From an uncultured Clostridia bacterium (GTDB lineage Bacteria; Bacillota; Clostridia; UBA1381): 64,000 nucleotides of DNA. Made by a program: the position numbers and the translations under genes. The stretch covers positions 1-64,000 of the forward strand of contig CANRJY010000008.1 of assembly GCA_947631085.1 (NCBI GenBank), written 5' to 3'. This document shows, one piece after another, positions 20,101 to 29,212 of this stretch. Below the pieces are notes generated by a model. It saw only the letters and a list, made by a program, of their open reading frames with translations. It did not search any database and had not been told where the DNA came from. How positions within the stretch are numbered: the stretch's first letter is position 1; each line of letters opens with the position of its first letter.

Positions 20101-20311
20101 AACGCGGGATCATATCCTTGATAACGCGCGTCAGAACGTGACCGATATGCGGCTTGCCGTTAGCCGTGGGCGGTCCGTCATAGAACGAATAAACGTCGCT
20201 TCCCTTGCGGAAGTCCATGCTTTTTTCGAAAATCTTATGGTCGTCCCAAAATTTTTCGATTGCCTTTTCCCGCTCCGTAAAATTCAGATTGGGCGATACT
20301 TTTTTGTACAT
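17162..20311 (-). CDS. ileS: isoleucyl-tRNA synthetase
   Basis: PPTANGKPHIGHVLTRVIKD (HIGH) and KMSKSKGNAVDP (KMSKS); WDTHGLPVE. Confidence 0.97.
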   Translation of the reverse strand: MYKKVSPNLNFTEREKAIEKFWDDHKIFEKSMDFRKGSDVYSFYDGPPTANGKPHIGHVLTRVIKDMIPRYRTMKGYRVPRKAGWDTHGLPVELEVEKKLGLDGKEQIEEYGIEPFIKECKESVWKYKGMWEDFSGTVGFWADMDDPYVTYHNDFIESEWWALKQIWEKGLLYKGHKIVPYCPRCGTPLSSHEVAQGYKDVKERSAIVRFKVKDEDAYILAWTTTPWTLPSNVALCVNPDEEYAKVKAADGRVYYMAEALLDTVLGSLAKDDAPAYEIIEKYIGKELEHKEYEPLYDFVKPICEKQNKKSHYIVCDGYVTLTDGTGIVHIAPAFGEDDANVGRNYDLPFVQLVDEKGEMTAETPWAGTFCKDADKEILVNLDERGLLFSAPKFEHSYPFCWRCDTPLIYYARDTWFIKMTAVKDDLIRNNNTINWIPESIGKGRFGDWLNNVQDWGISRNRYWGTPLNIWECECGHKHSIGSIEELKSMSDNCPDDIELHRPYVDAVTIKCPKCGKEMHRVSEVIDCWFDSGAMPFAQWHYPFENHDKFEENFPADFISEAVDQTRGWFYSLLAISTLIFNKAPYKNVIVLGLVQDENGQKMSKSKGNAVDPFDALAKHGADAIRWYFYENSAPWLPNKFHDGAVTEGQRKFMGTLWNTYAFFVLYANIDNFDATKYTLEYDKLPVMDKWLLSKLNTLIKTVDNNLENYKITETARALDDFVDELSNWYVRRSRTRFWVKDMPQDKINAYMTLYTALVTVCKLAAPMIPFMTEDIYQNLVKSIDADAPESIHLCDYPVCDESMIDPDLESKMEEVLEIVVLGRACRNTANIKNRQPIGTMYVKADSELPEFYKEIIEEELNVKSVEFTDDVAGFTSYSFKPQLRTLGRRFGKDINTVREILANIDGSAAMAEIKETGALTIEVNGNKESLAEEDLLIESSKTEGFESNSDHGVTVVLDTRLTDELIEEGFVREIISKIQTMRKDADFDVMDHIKVYESGNGKIKSIIEANADTIKDEVLANEIALDTEGGHAKEWNINGETVTLGVEKM

Positions 20312-20332
20312 TTATATTCCTCCTAAATAAAA

Positions 20333-20605
20333 AGCTTCCGTCTTGCATAACAAGACGAAAGCCAAACTTTCGCTATACCACTCGTCATACCGTTATATGC
20401 GTTCCCTTTAACGCGGGAAATCCGGCGTATTCTACTGAGCAGCTCCGTCGCGGCAAACACTCTTCCGCGAACAGCCCCCGCCGTTCGATACGCAGCTCGG
20501 AAGTGATATTCAGCCGAACCTACTCGCCGCCGCGCTCGCACCGTCCGCAGCTCGCTCCCCGCTTTCAAAATCGACCTACTGTCTCCGTCATCGCTGTTAT
20601 GAGGT
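20333..20605 (-). promoter_or_regulatory. T-box leader (Ile specifier ATC) with terminator upstream of ileS
   Basis: Minus strand: GATGACGGAGACAGTAGG stem I region, GAATATCACTT specifier loop, GAGTGGTATAGCGA T-box variant, terminator GCTTTCGTCTTG-TTATG-CAAGACGGAAGCTTTTT; all before ileS RBS. Confidence 0.85.
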
Positions 20606-20634
20606 ATTATATATCAATTATTTTGCATTGTCAA
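20606..20634 (-). promoter_or_regulatory. consensus promoter of T-box-ileS
   Basis: TTGACA-N17-TATAAT. Confidence 0.8.
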
Positions 20635-20657
20635 TATATAATTTTGAATTATTTTCA

Positions 20658-21095
20658 TCAGAACGCGTCCACCATTTTGGTAATGCTCTCGCACAGCGCG
20701 TGTATGCGCGCTTTGTACGCGTTTATTTCCGCTTGCACAGCCATCAAATTCTGCTGCTTTTTTTCATGCTCGCTGTCTATCTGTCTTGAAAGTCTTGACG
20801 CGTTCTGCTTCGCCTGATTGAGTACCGCTCTTGCTTCTATTTCCGCGCTGTTTTTTAAATCCGCCGCGGTTTGTTTCGCCGCATCAAGCGATTTCTGCAT
20901 GGTGGTTTCCATGCTTTTGTATCGCTCCACCGTATCGGTCAAAACCGCTATCTTATCCTTTAAGCCCGCGTTTTCCTTGTAAAGCTGTTCAAAATCCTGT
21001 ATTACAACGTCAAGGAAATCGTCGACGGCGTCGCAGTCATAGCCTTTTATTTTCTTATCAAACTCTTTATTTTGAATGTCGATCGGTCTCAGCAT
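20658..21095 (-). CDS. divIVA: DivIVA-domain cell-division protein
   Basis: MLRPIDIQNKEFDKKIKGYDCDAVDDFLDVVIQDFEQLYKEN, then coiled coil. Confidence 0.9.
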   Translation of the reverse strand: MLRPIDIQNKEFDKKIKGYDCDAVDDFLDVVIQDFEQLYKENAGLKDKIAVLTDTVERYKSMETTMQKSLDAAKQTAADLKNSAEIEARAVLNQAKQNASRLSRQIDSEHEKKQQNLMAVQAEINAYKARIHALCESITKMVDAF

Positions 21096-21110
21096 ATACG
21101 TCAGTCCTTT

Positions 21111-21869
21111 CTATATAAATTTTTTTAATATTATATGAAGCCGTCCGCTTCTTGTTTCTCCGCCCGTCTCGTGCAGAATAAATCTGCCGAAGCCTCGCAC
21201 GGAGATCATATCGTTTATCTTTACCCCGCACGACGGCTGCAGGATCTCGCGGTGATTTATTTTCACCTTTCCGTTTTCTATCAAACGCGCGCTCTGCTGC
21301 CGCGATATATTCGCCGCCGCCGCAACTACCGCGTCCGCTCTCAACGACGCGCATACAGCGCCGAAGGTCTGATATTTTCTTTCGGGGATCTCCACCGCGC
21401 CGGTATCGAAAATTTCCGTTTCAACGCCTTGTCTGCCTATTTTGCTTATTCCCGATTTAACATATTCAGCTATATCGGAGCTTATGAACATATACGCCTC
21501 TTCGCCGTTTACGAGTATGTCTCCGGTTTTGCTCCTGTCTATACCCAGCGACAGAACGCTGCCCAAATAGTCGCGGTGCGAAAGCTCCTTAACCGCGTGC
21601 TTGGCAGTGAATCTCACAACCGAAATCGGGAACGCTTCCCCGCCCGGCTCCTCCCAATCGGGAAAAACGCCCAGCATCATGCGCTCGGCTCCGTCAACTC
21701 CGCCGAAATACATCGTATTGTATCCGAACGGAAAACGCATTCCGTCTTGTATCGAGGCTATTTCCCCGCCGTCGAGAAACGATGAAAATCTTGCGCACGC
21801 GTATTTATCACAGAGCGAAAACAAATCCTCTATTTTGGCGAAAAGCAGCTTTTCCGAATTTAATTCCAT
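21111..21869 (-). CDS. ylmH: YlmH-like S4-domain RNA-binding protein
   Basis: RKYQTFGAVCASLRADAVVAAAANISRQQSARLIENGKVKINH S4 domain; synteny. Confidence 0.85.
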   Translation of the reverse strand: MELNSEKLLFAKIEDLFSLCDKYACARFSSFLDGGEIASIQDGMRFPFGYNTMYFGGVDGAERMMLGVFPDWEEPGGEAFPISVVRFTAKHAVKELSHRDYLGSVLSLGIDRSKTGDILVNGEEAYMFISSDIAEYVKSGISKIGRQGVETEIFDTGAVEIPERKYQTFGAVCASLRADAVVAAAANISRQQSARLIENGKVKINHREILQPSCGVKINDMISVRGFGRFILHETGGETRSGRLHIILKKFI

Positions 21870-21944
21870 ATCTTCCCTCTAAAGAAAAGAGCCGCAGCTC
21901 AAGCGCGCGGAAAAATCCGCTGCTTAAACGCGGCAGCTTTTGAT

Positions 21945-22406
21945 TTACACATTCCAGTCAAATCTGTTCCTCGCCTGTTCCTTTATATTGTCACCGGTGA
22001 TATCCATGTTGCTCGGAGCCGCGACAAATACGCCTCCTCCGACTCTGCGGCAGCTTCCGTTAACGCCGTATACGGCGCCCGCTACAAAGTCAACTATACG
22101 TCTCGCTTCCTCGGTGTCCGTGTTGGTAACGTCGAAAATAACAAGTCTTCCGCCCTTGACCTCATCAGCCACCTTGGTCGAAGCGTCGAAATTCTCCGGT
22201 TTTATAATTCTTACTCTCGAAAGATTTACCGGTGTTATAGGAATTACCTTGGATGAACTTTTTCTTGTGAATGCCGAAACTTTACGAGGGGACTCTTCCT
22301 CCTCATAATCCTCGTCGTCATCATAATAGTCATCATCATAGTAATCGTCATCGGTTTCCATGCCGATGAAATTTTTGATTTTATCCCAGACTCCCATCTC
22401 ATGCAT
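21945..22406 (-). CDS. sepF: cell division protein SepF
   Basis: GGRLVIFDVTNTDTEEARRIVDFVAGAVYGVNGSCRRVGGGVFVAAPSNMDI. Confidence 0.93.
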   Translation of the reverse strand: MHEMGVWDKIKNFIGMETDDDYYDDDYYDDDEDYEEEESPRKVSAFTRKSSSKVIPITPVNLSRVRIIKPENFDASTKVADEVKGGRLVIFDVTNTDTEEARRIVDFVAGAVYGVNGSCRRVGGGVFVAAPSNMDITGDNIKEQARNRFDWNV

Positions 22407-23115
22407 CCTTTCCTGTTTTTTTGTCGGAGTAATCCCGCTCGCCGAAAATGGCGCTTCCTATGCGTACCATATTCGCGCCGCATTCGATCGCGGTCTCAAA
22501 ATCTCCGCTCATTCCCATTGACAGATATAACATATTAATATTATCGTATTTTTTTGCCCCAATGTCAATAAAAAGTTGCCTCATGTTGTCAAAATGTAAG
22601 GTATTTGTAACACTGTTGTCAGTTTTTGGGGCGATCGTCATAAGTCCCATGACTTTTACATGCTTAAGAGAGCCTGCATGAATGAGAATTTCGTCAAGCT
22701 CGTCGGGCCGCACACCCGATTTTGTCTCCTCGCCGGAGATGTTTACCTGTATCAAAACCTCCATGACCTTATCATGCTTTTGAGCCTGCCGCTCGATCTC
22801 GTCGAGCAGCTTTATCGAGTCTACGGAGTGAATAAGCGAAACCCTGTCAATTACATATTTCACCTTATTTGTCTGTAAATGACCGATAAGATGCCATCTT
22901 ACCGGCAAAACTCTGTCAAATTTATCGCGTATTTCCTGAGGCTTGTTTTCTCCTATATCGTTTACTCCCCAATTTATAGCCTCATTCATCTCGTCGGTGG
23001 TGCGGGTTTTTGTTACCGCCACGAGAGTTATATCCTCGCGCTTTCTGCCGCTGCGTTCTGCGGCGGCTGTTATTCTTTCTTCAATTTTCGCTAAATTATC
23101 GGATAACACTGTCAT
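22399..23115 (-). CDS. ylmE: PLP-binding YggS/YlmE family protein
   Basis: LVAVTKTRTTDEMNEAINWGVNDIGENKPQE; WHLIGHLQTNKVK; LSMGMSGDFETAIECGANMVRIGSAIFG. Confidence 0.93.
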   Translation of the reverse strand: MTVLSDNLAKIEERITAAAERSGRKREDITLVAVTKTRTTDEMNEAINWGVNDIGENKPQEIRDKFDRVLPVRWHLIGHLQTNKVKYVIDRVSLIHSVDSIKLLDEIERQAQKHDKVMEVLIQVNISGEETKSGVRPDELDEILIHAGSLKHVKVMGLMTIAPKTDNSVTNTLHFDNMRQLFIDIGAKKYDNINMLYLSMGMSGDFETAIECGANMVRIGSAIFGERDYSDKKTGKDA

Positions 23116-23118
23116 CGT

Positions 23119-24306
23119 TTACTCTCCTACCACTATTCTTTCCATCTGCGAAAGCTTATTTTCCGCATCTTTTGATGACTCCACAATCGCGAAGCCTTTA
23201 TCCGTGTCGGAATACAGAACGTCACATTCGCAGGTATATCTTTTCTTTCCTATCTCGCCTATAACGCTGTGCTTGCCGTCAGCGGTGCGCACGGCGTGCG
23301 TGGGTACCTTATAGCCGGTGTAGCTTTCAAATATCACGTCCAGATCCGCGACTCTGTATGAAAACGCACCCTCGAAATAAACGGAGCTTTTTATTGTCAT
23401 TAGCACCTTACCGTCGGGGTTCGGCTCGGATATTTCCTTTATTGTTCCGGTGGTTTCCGCGTTTGCCATGTTTTTGAAACGCAGCTTTACCTCGTCCCCT
23501 TCCTCGCATGAGGCGACAGACTCCTGATTTGCCGTCACAACGGCATACCATACATGATTATTGACCACTTTGCATACAGCGCTGCCGGCAGGCACCAGCT
23601 TGCCCATTGTGGAATCGCTTTTTTCCGGCGCCTGCATACCCTCTATCATTTCAACAGTATACTGACCCGTCAGAGATGGATTTAAAATACTCTCGAGCCC
23701 GTCGGTATATGTGGTGAAAACGCCGGTCATATCGGTGAATATATCGGATTTTGTCATTCCCATTTGCTCTTCGGCCGCCTGTCTTTCCAGGGTAAGCTGC
23801 CCGACGGCCTCCTCATATGTTTCATCGCCCGTGCGTATACCGTTAAGACGTGCCTTGTATGCGGATATTTTCGATATATCATTCTCCGCCGCCGCTGTTA
23901 TTATCTGCGATTCCAGCGACGCTATCTCACCCTCAACGGAGCTGTCATCATAAGTATAATACGATTTTTTCCTTTCGTCGCTGACTGCCTGAATAATTTT
24001 TTTGTCGAGATTGCCAAGCTCCTTGAGCTTGTCCGAACTCACCTCGCCATTATATACGGTCGCCACATACGCGTCCTTTGAAACGCGGTCGCCTTCCGAC
24101 AGACTGCTGTAAACCGTGCCGGCTGTCTGAGCCGTAAAGACGTGCTCTTCACGCATGATAAATCCGTTTGCCGCCGCGGCTCTTTCCTCCGTGGTAAGCT
24201 CCGGATTTATGGTATTAGTCATGCTTATAACGCTGACATATCTTATCGCAATAATAGCGATCGCCGCTATAACGACGCAAAATACAGTCATAAAAATTTT
24301 TTTCAT
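23119..24306 (-). CDS. HlyD-like membrane protein
   Basis: N-terminal TM, biotinyl-lipoyl-like segment, coiled coil, C-terminal beta domain. Confidence 0.75.
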   Translation of the reverse strand: MKKIFMTVFCVVIAAIAIIAIRYVSVISMTNTINPELTTEERAAAANGFIMREEHVFTAQTAGTVYSSLSEGDRVSKDAYVATVYNGEVSSDKLKELGNLDKKIIQAVSDERKKSYYTYDDSSVEGEIASLESQIITAAAENDISKISAYKARLNGIRTGDETYEEAVGQLTLERQAAEEQMGMTKSDIFTDMTGVFTTYTDGLESILNPSLTGQYTVEMIEGMQAPEKSDSTMGKLVPAGSAVCKVVNNHVWYAVVTANQESVASCEEGDEVKLRFKNMANAETTGTIKEISEPNPDGKVLMTIKSSVYFEGAFSYRVADLDVIFESYTGYKVPTHAVRTADGKHSVIGEIGKKRYTCECDVLYSDTDKGFAIVESSKDAENKLSQMERIVVGE

Positions 24307-24380
24307 AGTCTTTCATATTCTTTCCCGAAAAAATCAAATATATTTTTATTATATAGCTTTTTTCGGGAAATTACAACAAT

Positions 24381-25514
24381 TTATCCGAATTTTCTTTTAA
24401 AATACGATATACAGCAAGCCGCGCCGAAGCTTGAGCCGATCAGGTCGAGCTTCGATTTCAAAAAGTCCGGAAGTCCGCCCTCAAGCTCGTTTACAAGAAG
24501 CGCGGTCAGGAATTTTTTGTCGGTAAGACGAGGAATATCATCGATCCCGAACGACGCGGTTTCTTCTCCATGCTCCGCCTCATACGTTTTGTACGCATCA
24601 AGAACAAGCCCTATCAGCTCGTCTACGGAATACGTCTTAAACCGCTCTATCTCAAACGCTTCCGCCGCTTTTTCAAGCCCGTCAAGTATTTCCGCGCCGT
24701 ACATTCCGCGCGCTTTTTGGTAGCTCGCGGTATCGAACGAGTAATCGTTTCCGGCGAGATAACCGAAGGTTTTTTTCGTGTCGAACGCGCCCTCGGCGAT
24801 GCTCGCGGCAATTCCCGCTTGGTCGAAATCGAGCGTCCCCGTTTCGGGTTGGCGGCAGCGGATATTTATAATGTTTCGTCCGGCTGTGTTGAACGTCTTG
24901 TAAAAGCCTATTCCCTGCACGTCAACGGTTATAATGTCGTCAAGTCCCTTTTCGAGCAGCAAATCTACAGGCATATTGTCAGCCATGCCGCCGTCGATAA
25001 ACTTTTTGCTGTCGATAACGCGCGGCTTGAACACCGGAAAACACGCGCTTGCCATGATATAGGGGATAAGCTCCGCTTTGGGAATGTCGCGCTTGAAGCG
25101 GTGAACTATGCTGCGCTCCGTTACGGAATACGTTACCAAGCCGAAATCGATCGGCGAATTTAAAAGCGTGTCCTCGTCGATTATACCGCGCAGGATTTTT
25201 TCGAGCGGCGCTGTGTCAAGCCCGCCGCTGCCGAGCATTTCGTGCATCAGCGGCACGAGGTTTTTGACGCTCAGGAGATTTTTTTTGTCGCCCATATCCT
25301 CCGGCAGTCTGACTATGTCGCCGGGTTTTATGTTGAGCCACATATCGCGCGCCTTATCAGCCGCTCCCGCCGCGAAAATCGCGCCGTTTACCGCGCCGAT
25401 AGACGCTCCCGTCACGGCGGAAACGTTGATTCCCATCTCCGTGAGAGCCTCCCACACGCCGACGTGATACGCTCCGCGCACTCCTCCGCCGGCTAAAACA
25501 AGACCGAAATCCAT
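24381..25514 (-). CDS. patatin-like phospholipase
   Basis: GLVLAGGGVRGAYHVGVWEAL, GASIGAVNG (GxSxG), DGGMADNMPVD. Confidence 0.93.
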   Translation of the reverse strand: MDFGLVLAGGGVRGAYHVGVWEALTEMGINVSAVTGASIGAVNGAIFAAGAADKARDMWLNIKPGDIVRLPEDMGDKKNLLSVKNLVPLMHEMLGSGGLDTAPLEKILRGIIDEDTLLNSPIDFGLVTYSVTERSIVHRFKRDIPKAELIPYIMASACFPVFKPRVIDSKKFIDGGMADNMPVDLLLEKGLDDIITVDVQGIGFYKTFNTAGRNIINIRCRQPETGTLDFDQAGIAASIAEGAFDTKKTFGYLAGNDYSFDTASYQKARGMYGAEILDGLEKAAEAFEIERFKTYSVDELIGLVLDAYKTYEAEHGEETASFGIDDIPRLTDKKFLTALLVNELEGGLPDFLKSKLDLIGSSFGAACCISYFKRKFG

Positions 25515-25548
25515 GTATTTTTAAATCCTTTCGTTATATTCAGCGTCT

Positions 25549-26811
25549 TTAAGCGTTTAATGCCTGCTCCAAGTCAGCTATTATATCGTCTACGTTTTCA
25601 ATTCCCACGCTGAAGCGTACGAGATCGGGGCTTACCCCGCACTCTAAAAGCTGCTCGTCCGTCATTTGGCGGTGCGTCGCACTTGCCGGATGCAGAGCAC
25701 AGGTGCGCGCATCGGCTACATGTGTTACGATAGCGGCAACCTTTAAGCTGTCGAGAAATTTTACCGCCTGCTGCCGTCCGCCCTTAACGCCGAACGAAAC
25801 GACTCCGCTCGCGCCGAGCGGCATATATTTGTCAACGAGCGGCTTATACTTGCTGCTCGCAAGTCCCGGGTAGTTTACCCACGCGACTTTGTCGTTGTTT
25901 TCCAAAAATTCCGCGACCTTCAAAGCGTTCTCACTGTGTCTTATTATACGCAGATGGAGCGTTTCAAGTCCCAAATTGAGCAAAAACGCGTTCTGCGGCG
26001 ACGGAGCGGAGCCCAAATCACGCATGAGCTGCGCCCGAGCTTTTGTGATATATGCGAGCTTTCCGAATTTTTCGGTATAAACAACTCCGTGATACGAGTC
26101 GTCGGGCTCGGTGAACTCGGGGAATTTGCCGTTTGTCCAGTCGAAATTGCCGCTGTCAACGATAACGCCGCCCAGCGATACCGCGTGACCATCCATGTAC
26201 TTCGACGTCGAATGGATAACTATATCCGCGCCGAACTCGAACGGACGGCAGAGCACGGGCGTTGCGAACGTGTTGTCAACGATAAGCGGAATATTATTGT
26301 CGTGCGCCAGCTTCGAGAATTTCTCGATATCGAGAACCGTCAGAGCGGGATTTGCTATCGTCTCGCCCAAAACTGCCTTTGTGTTGGGCTTGATTGCCTT
26401 TGAAAGCGTCTCGTAATCGTCGTCGGGATTTACGAAAGTAACGTCGATACCGAACTTTTTAAGCGTAACGCCGAGCAAATTGAACGTGCCGCCGTAAACC
26501 GCGGCGGAGCAAACTATATGGTCGCCCGCCTGAGCTATCGTCATAACCGCGATAAGAGTAGCCGCCTGACCGGACGAGGTCATCATAGCGCCGACTCCGC
26601 CCTCGAGAGCCGCGATTTTCTCCTCGACAAATCCGACCGTCGGGTTTGCCAGGCGCGTGTAGAAATAGCCGTCAACCTCCAAATCGAACAGCTTTCCCAT
26701 ATAATCGGACGAGTCGTATTTGAATGTGGTACTCTGATAAATAGGCAGCACCCGCGCCTCTCCGTTTTTGGGCTTATAGCCCTCCTGTACGCATTTTGTT
26801 TCTATTTTCAT
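25549..26811 (-). CDS. metY: O-acetylhomoserine aminocarboxypropyltransferase/sulfhydrylase
   Basis: MKIETKCVQEGYKPKNGEARVLPIYQSTTF; SKYMDGHA PLP lysine region; track start at 26919 reads into a repeat. Confidence 0.93.
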   Translation of the reverse strand: MKIETKCVQEGYKPKNGEARVLPIYQSTTFKYDSSDYMGKLFDLEVDGYFYTRLANPTVGFVEEKIAALEGGVGAMMTSSGQAATLIAVMTIAQAGDHIVCSAAVYGGTFNLLGVTLKKFGIDVTFVNPDDDYETLSKAIKPNTKAVLGETIANPALTVLDIEKFSKLAHDNNIPLIVDNTFATPVLCRPFEFGADIVIHSTSKYMDGHAVSLGGVIVDSGNFDWTNGKFPEFTEPDDSYHGVVYTEKFGKLAYITKARAQLMRDLGSAPSPQNAFLLNLGLETLHLRIIRHSENALKVAEFLENNDKVAWVNYPGLASSKYKPLVDKYMPLGASGVVSFGVKGGRQQAVKFLDSLKVAAIVTHVADARTCALHPASATHRQMTDEQLLECGVSPDLVRFSVGIENVDDIIADLEQALNA

Positions 26812-26849
26812 AGCTGTGTTTTCCTTTCTGTAATATTTTATGGTATGTG

Positions 26850-27014
26850 ATAAATTATGATTTAGCGCAATAAACCCCTCAGTCAGCTTCGCTGACAGCT
26901 CCCCTAGTAGGGGAGCCAAATGTGTAAGCCTCCCCTACTAGAGGAGGTGGCGCCGTAGGCGTCGGAGGGGTTTGTGCGCCGCATTTTGCGATACACAGAT
27001 AAATCATAATTTAT
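26850..27014. mobile_element. MITE-like palindromic element with 15-bp terminal inverted repeats
   Basis: ATAAATTATGATTTA (26850-26864) / TAAATCATAATTTAT (27000-27014); inner AAACCCCTC (26872-26880) / GAGGGGTTT (26965-26973); internal hairpins. Confidence 0.7.
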
Positions 27015-27015
27015 A

Positions 27016-28224
27016 TTATTCCTTTACAACCGTATACCCATGCTTCTCGAGAGCCTTTATCGTCCTCTCGCCGTGCTCGTGTCCGCTTACTTCGCACGCG
27101 ATGTGAATTATCGCTTCGTTCGGGTCGAGATCAGCGCTCCAGCGGTCGTATTGTACCATTATGATATTCGCGTTCGAATCCGATAATACCCTCGATAAAT
27201 GCTCCAAACTGCCGGGAATATCAAGAAGCGTTGTTCTGAATTTGAGCTTTCTCTCTCTCGACGCGAGACCGAGCTCGATAATGCGCTGAATGAAGCTCAC
27301 GTCAATGTTGCCGCCCGACAGGACGCACGCTATTTTTTTGCCCTTTACGTCGATTTTGTTGTTTAAAACAGCCGCCAAAGTCGTAGCGCCCGACGGCTCG
27401 ACTACCTGCTTTGTGCGCTCCAAAAGAAGCAGTATCGCCGATGAAATTTCAGCTTCGGAAACGGTAACAACGTCGTCGGCGTATTTGTTTATCATCTCCA
27501 TAGTGAACGAGCCGGGCGTTTTTACCGCGATACCGTCCGCGATAGTCGTTACGCTGTCGGTCGAAACGAGCTTTTTCTCGTGGAACGATTTGTATATCGC
27601 GGGCGCGCCCTCCGCCTGTACGCCTATGATTTTTACACGCGGATTTATCTGCTTTATGCACGCCGAAACTCCCGCCAAAAGTCCGCCGCCGCCCGCGGGT
27701 ACGAGCACTACGTCGACTGTCGGTAAGTCCTCCAAAATTTCTATGCCTATCGTGCCTTGTCCCGCCGCGACCTCGGGGTCGTCAAACGGGTGCAGGAACG
27801 TCGCGCCTTCCTTTTCCTGTATCTCGCGCGCCTTGTTGTACGCGTCGTCGTAGCAGTCGCCGAAAAGAACTACGTTCGCGCCATAGCCCTCTGTCGCGGA
27901 AACCTTCGCTATGGGAGTTGATTTCGGCATTACGATAGTCGCGGGGATATTGTTGACCTTCGCCGCGTACGCCACGCCCTGAGCGTGGTTTCCCGCGGAC
28001 GACGCGACAACCGATGTGACCTCGCCGCGCTCCACCAAAGCCGCTATTTTATTCGACGCGCCCCTTATCTTGAACGAGCCCGTTTTCTGCTGATTTTCGT
28101 ATTTCAGATAGATTTCGCCGCCCGTCATGTCCGAGAACGTGGTCGAACGCTCTATCTGAGTTTTGTGAATTATCGGCGCGAGCCTTTTCGCCGCCGCTTC
28201 GATCTGCTTTAAATCCAAATCCAT
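27016..28224 (-). CDS. ilvA: threonine ammonia-lyase (with C-terminal ACT domain)
   Basis: YLKYENQQKTGSFKIRGASNKI; SAGNHAQGVA; GGGGLLAGV. Confidence 0.93.
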   Translation of the reverse strand: MDLDLKQIEAAAKRLAPIIHKTQIERSTTFSDMTGGEIYLKYENQQKTGSFKIRGASNKIAALVERGEVTSVVASSAGNHAQGVAYAAKVNNIPATIVMPKSTPIAKVSATEGYGANVVLFGDCYDDAYNKAREIQEKEGATFLHPFDDPEVAAGQGTIGIEILEDLPTVDVVLVPAGGGGLLAGVSACIKQINPRVKIIGVQAEGAPAIYKSFHEKKLVSTDSVTTIADGIAVKTPGSFTMEMINKYADDVVTVSEAEISSAILLLLERTKQVVEPSGATTLAAVLNNKIDVKGKKIACVLSGGNIDVSFIQRIIELGLASRERKLKFRTTLLDIPGSLEHLSRVLSDSNANIIMVQYDRWSADLDPNEAIIHIACEVSGHEHGERTIKALEKHGYTVVKE

Positions 28225-28378
28225 TTAAGCACAAGTCCTTTCGTATTGTAAAATATAATATATCTATTTTATTATACAGCAATTTGCGCGGATTTTCAAT
28301 AGTTATTCAAGAAAAATACGGAAGTTACTTGTCAAATTACGGATTTTATGATAAAATATCAAATAAGAAAAGGGGGAA

Positions 28379-29182
28379 TTGACAGTGAGAATGAGAAAAA
28401 AGAAGAACCTCGCGCCGCGCATGGAAAAATGCGAGAGCGTTTGGGTTAAAAATCCGAAGGAATACAAGGGCGGCTGGAAGCACCTTTTCGGGAACGACAA
28501 TTCTATCCATCTCGAAATAGGCTGCGGCAAGGGCGCGTTTATTACGGGCATGGCGAAAAAGTACCCGAATATCAACTTCCTCGCGGTCGAGAAGGTCGAG
28601 GACGTTATCGTTATGGCTATGGAAAAAGCGGTCAAAAACGAGCTTAAAAACGTGTATTTTATCGACATAAATGCTGAGGATTTGACCGATATTTTCGCCG
28701 AGGGCGAAATCGAGCGGATATATCTCAACTTCTCCGACCCGTGGAAAAAGAAAAAGCAGGCGAAGCGCAGGCTTACGCATAAAAATTTCCTCGACTGCTA
28801 CAAGAAAATTTTAAAGCCCGAGGGATATATATGGTTCAAGACCGACAACAAGGATATGTTCGAGTTTTCCATAAACTCCTTCGCGGAGGAAAATTTCAAG
28901 CTCGAAAATATCACCTTCGATTTGCATAATTCCGATTTCAAGGACAATGTAATGACAGAGTACGAGCGCCGTTTCTCCGAAATAGGTATGCCGATCTACC
29001 GTCTTGAAGCGGTATATCTCGGCTGGGAGGACAAGCGCGTAAAACCGAACATTTTAGATAAACTACCGCTCGATAAAATTCAGTCGGTCAAGCTTCCGCA
29101 CGGTAAAATTCCGTTTGACAAAATCCCCGTTATCGGTAAAAAAACGGAGAAAACAGCCGATGTTCCGGCACTTAAAGAGTAA
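28379..29182 (+). CDS. trmB: tRNA (guanine46-N7)-methyltransferase
   Basis: HLEIGCGKGAFI; INFLAVEK; YLNFSDPWKKKKQAKRRLTH; atypical C-terminal tail. Confidence 0.93.
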   Translation: MTVRMRKKKNLAPRMEKCESVWVKNPKEYKGGWKHLFGNDNSIHLEIGCGKGAFITGMAKKYPNINFLAVEKVEDVIVMAMEKAVKNELKNVYFIDINAEDLTDIFAEGEIERIYLNFSDPWKKKKQAKRRLTHKNFLDCYKKILKPEGYIWFKTDNKDMFEFSINSFAEENFKLENITFDLHNSDFKDNVMTEYERRFSEIGMPIYRLEAVYLGWEDKRVKPNILDKLPLDKIQSVKLPHGKIPFDKIPVIGKKTEKTADVPALKE

Positions 29183-29186
29183 TAAA

Positions 29187-29212
29187 AAGGGACTGCGCGC
29201 AGTCCCTTGATT
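29187..29212. terminator. bidirectional terminator between trmB and murC
   Basis: AAGGGACTGCGCGCAGTCCCTT perfect palindrome flanked by A/T runs. Confidence 0.8.

Noticed and set aside
20323-20568. 81-aa minus ORF upstream of ileS
   Set aside because: Lies entirely in the T-box leader and terminator.
26812-26919. N-terminal extension of MetY
   Set aside because: Translated from the MITE-like repeat; homology starts at MKIETKCVQEGY.
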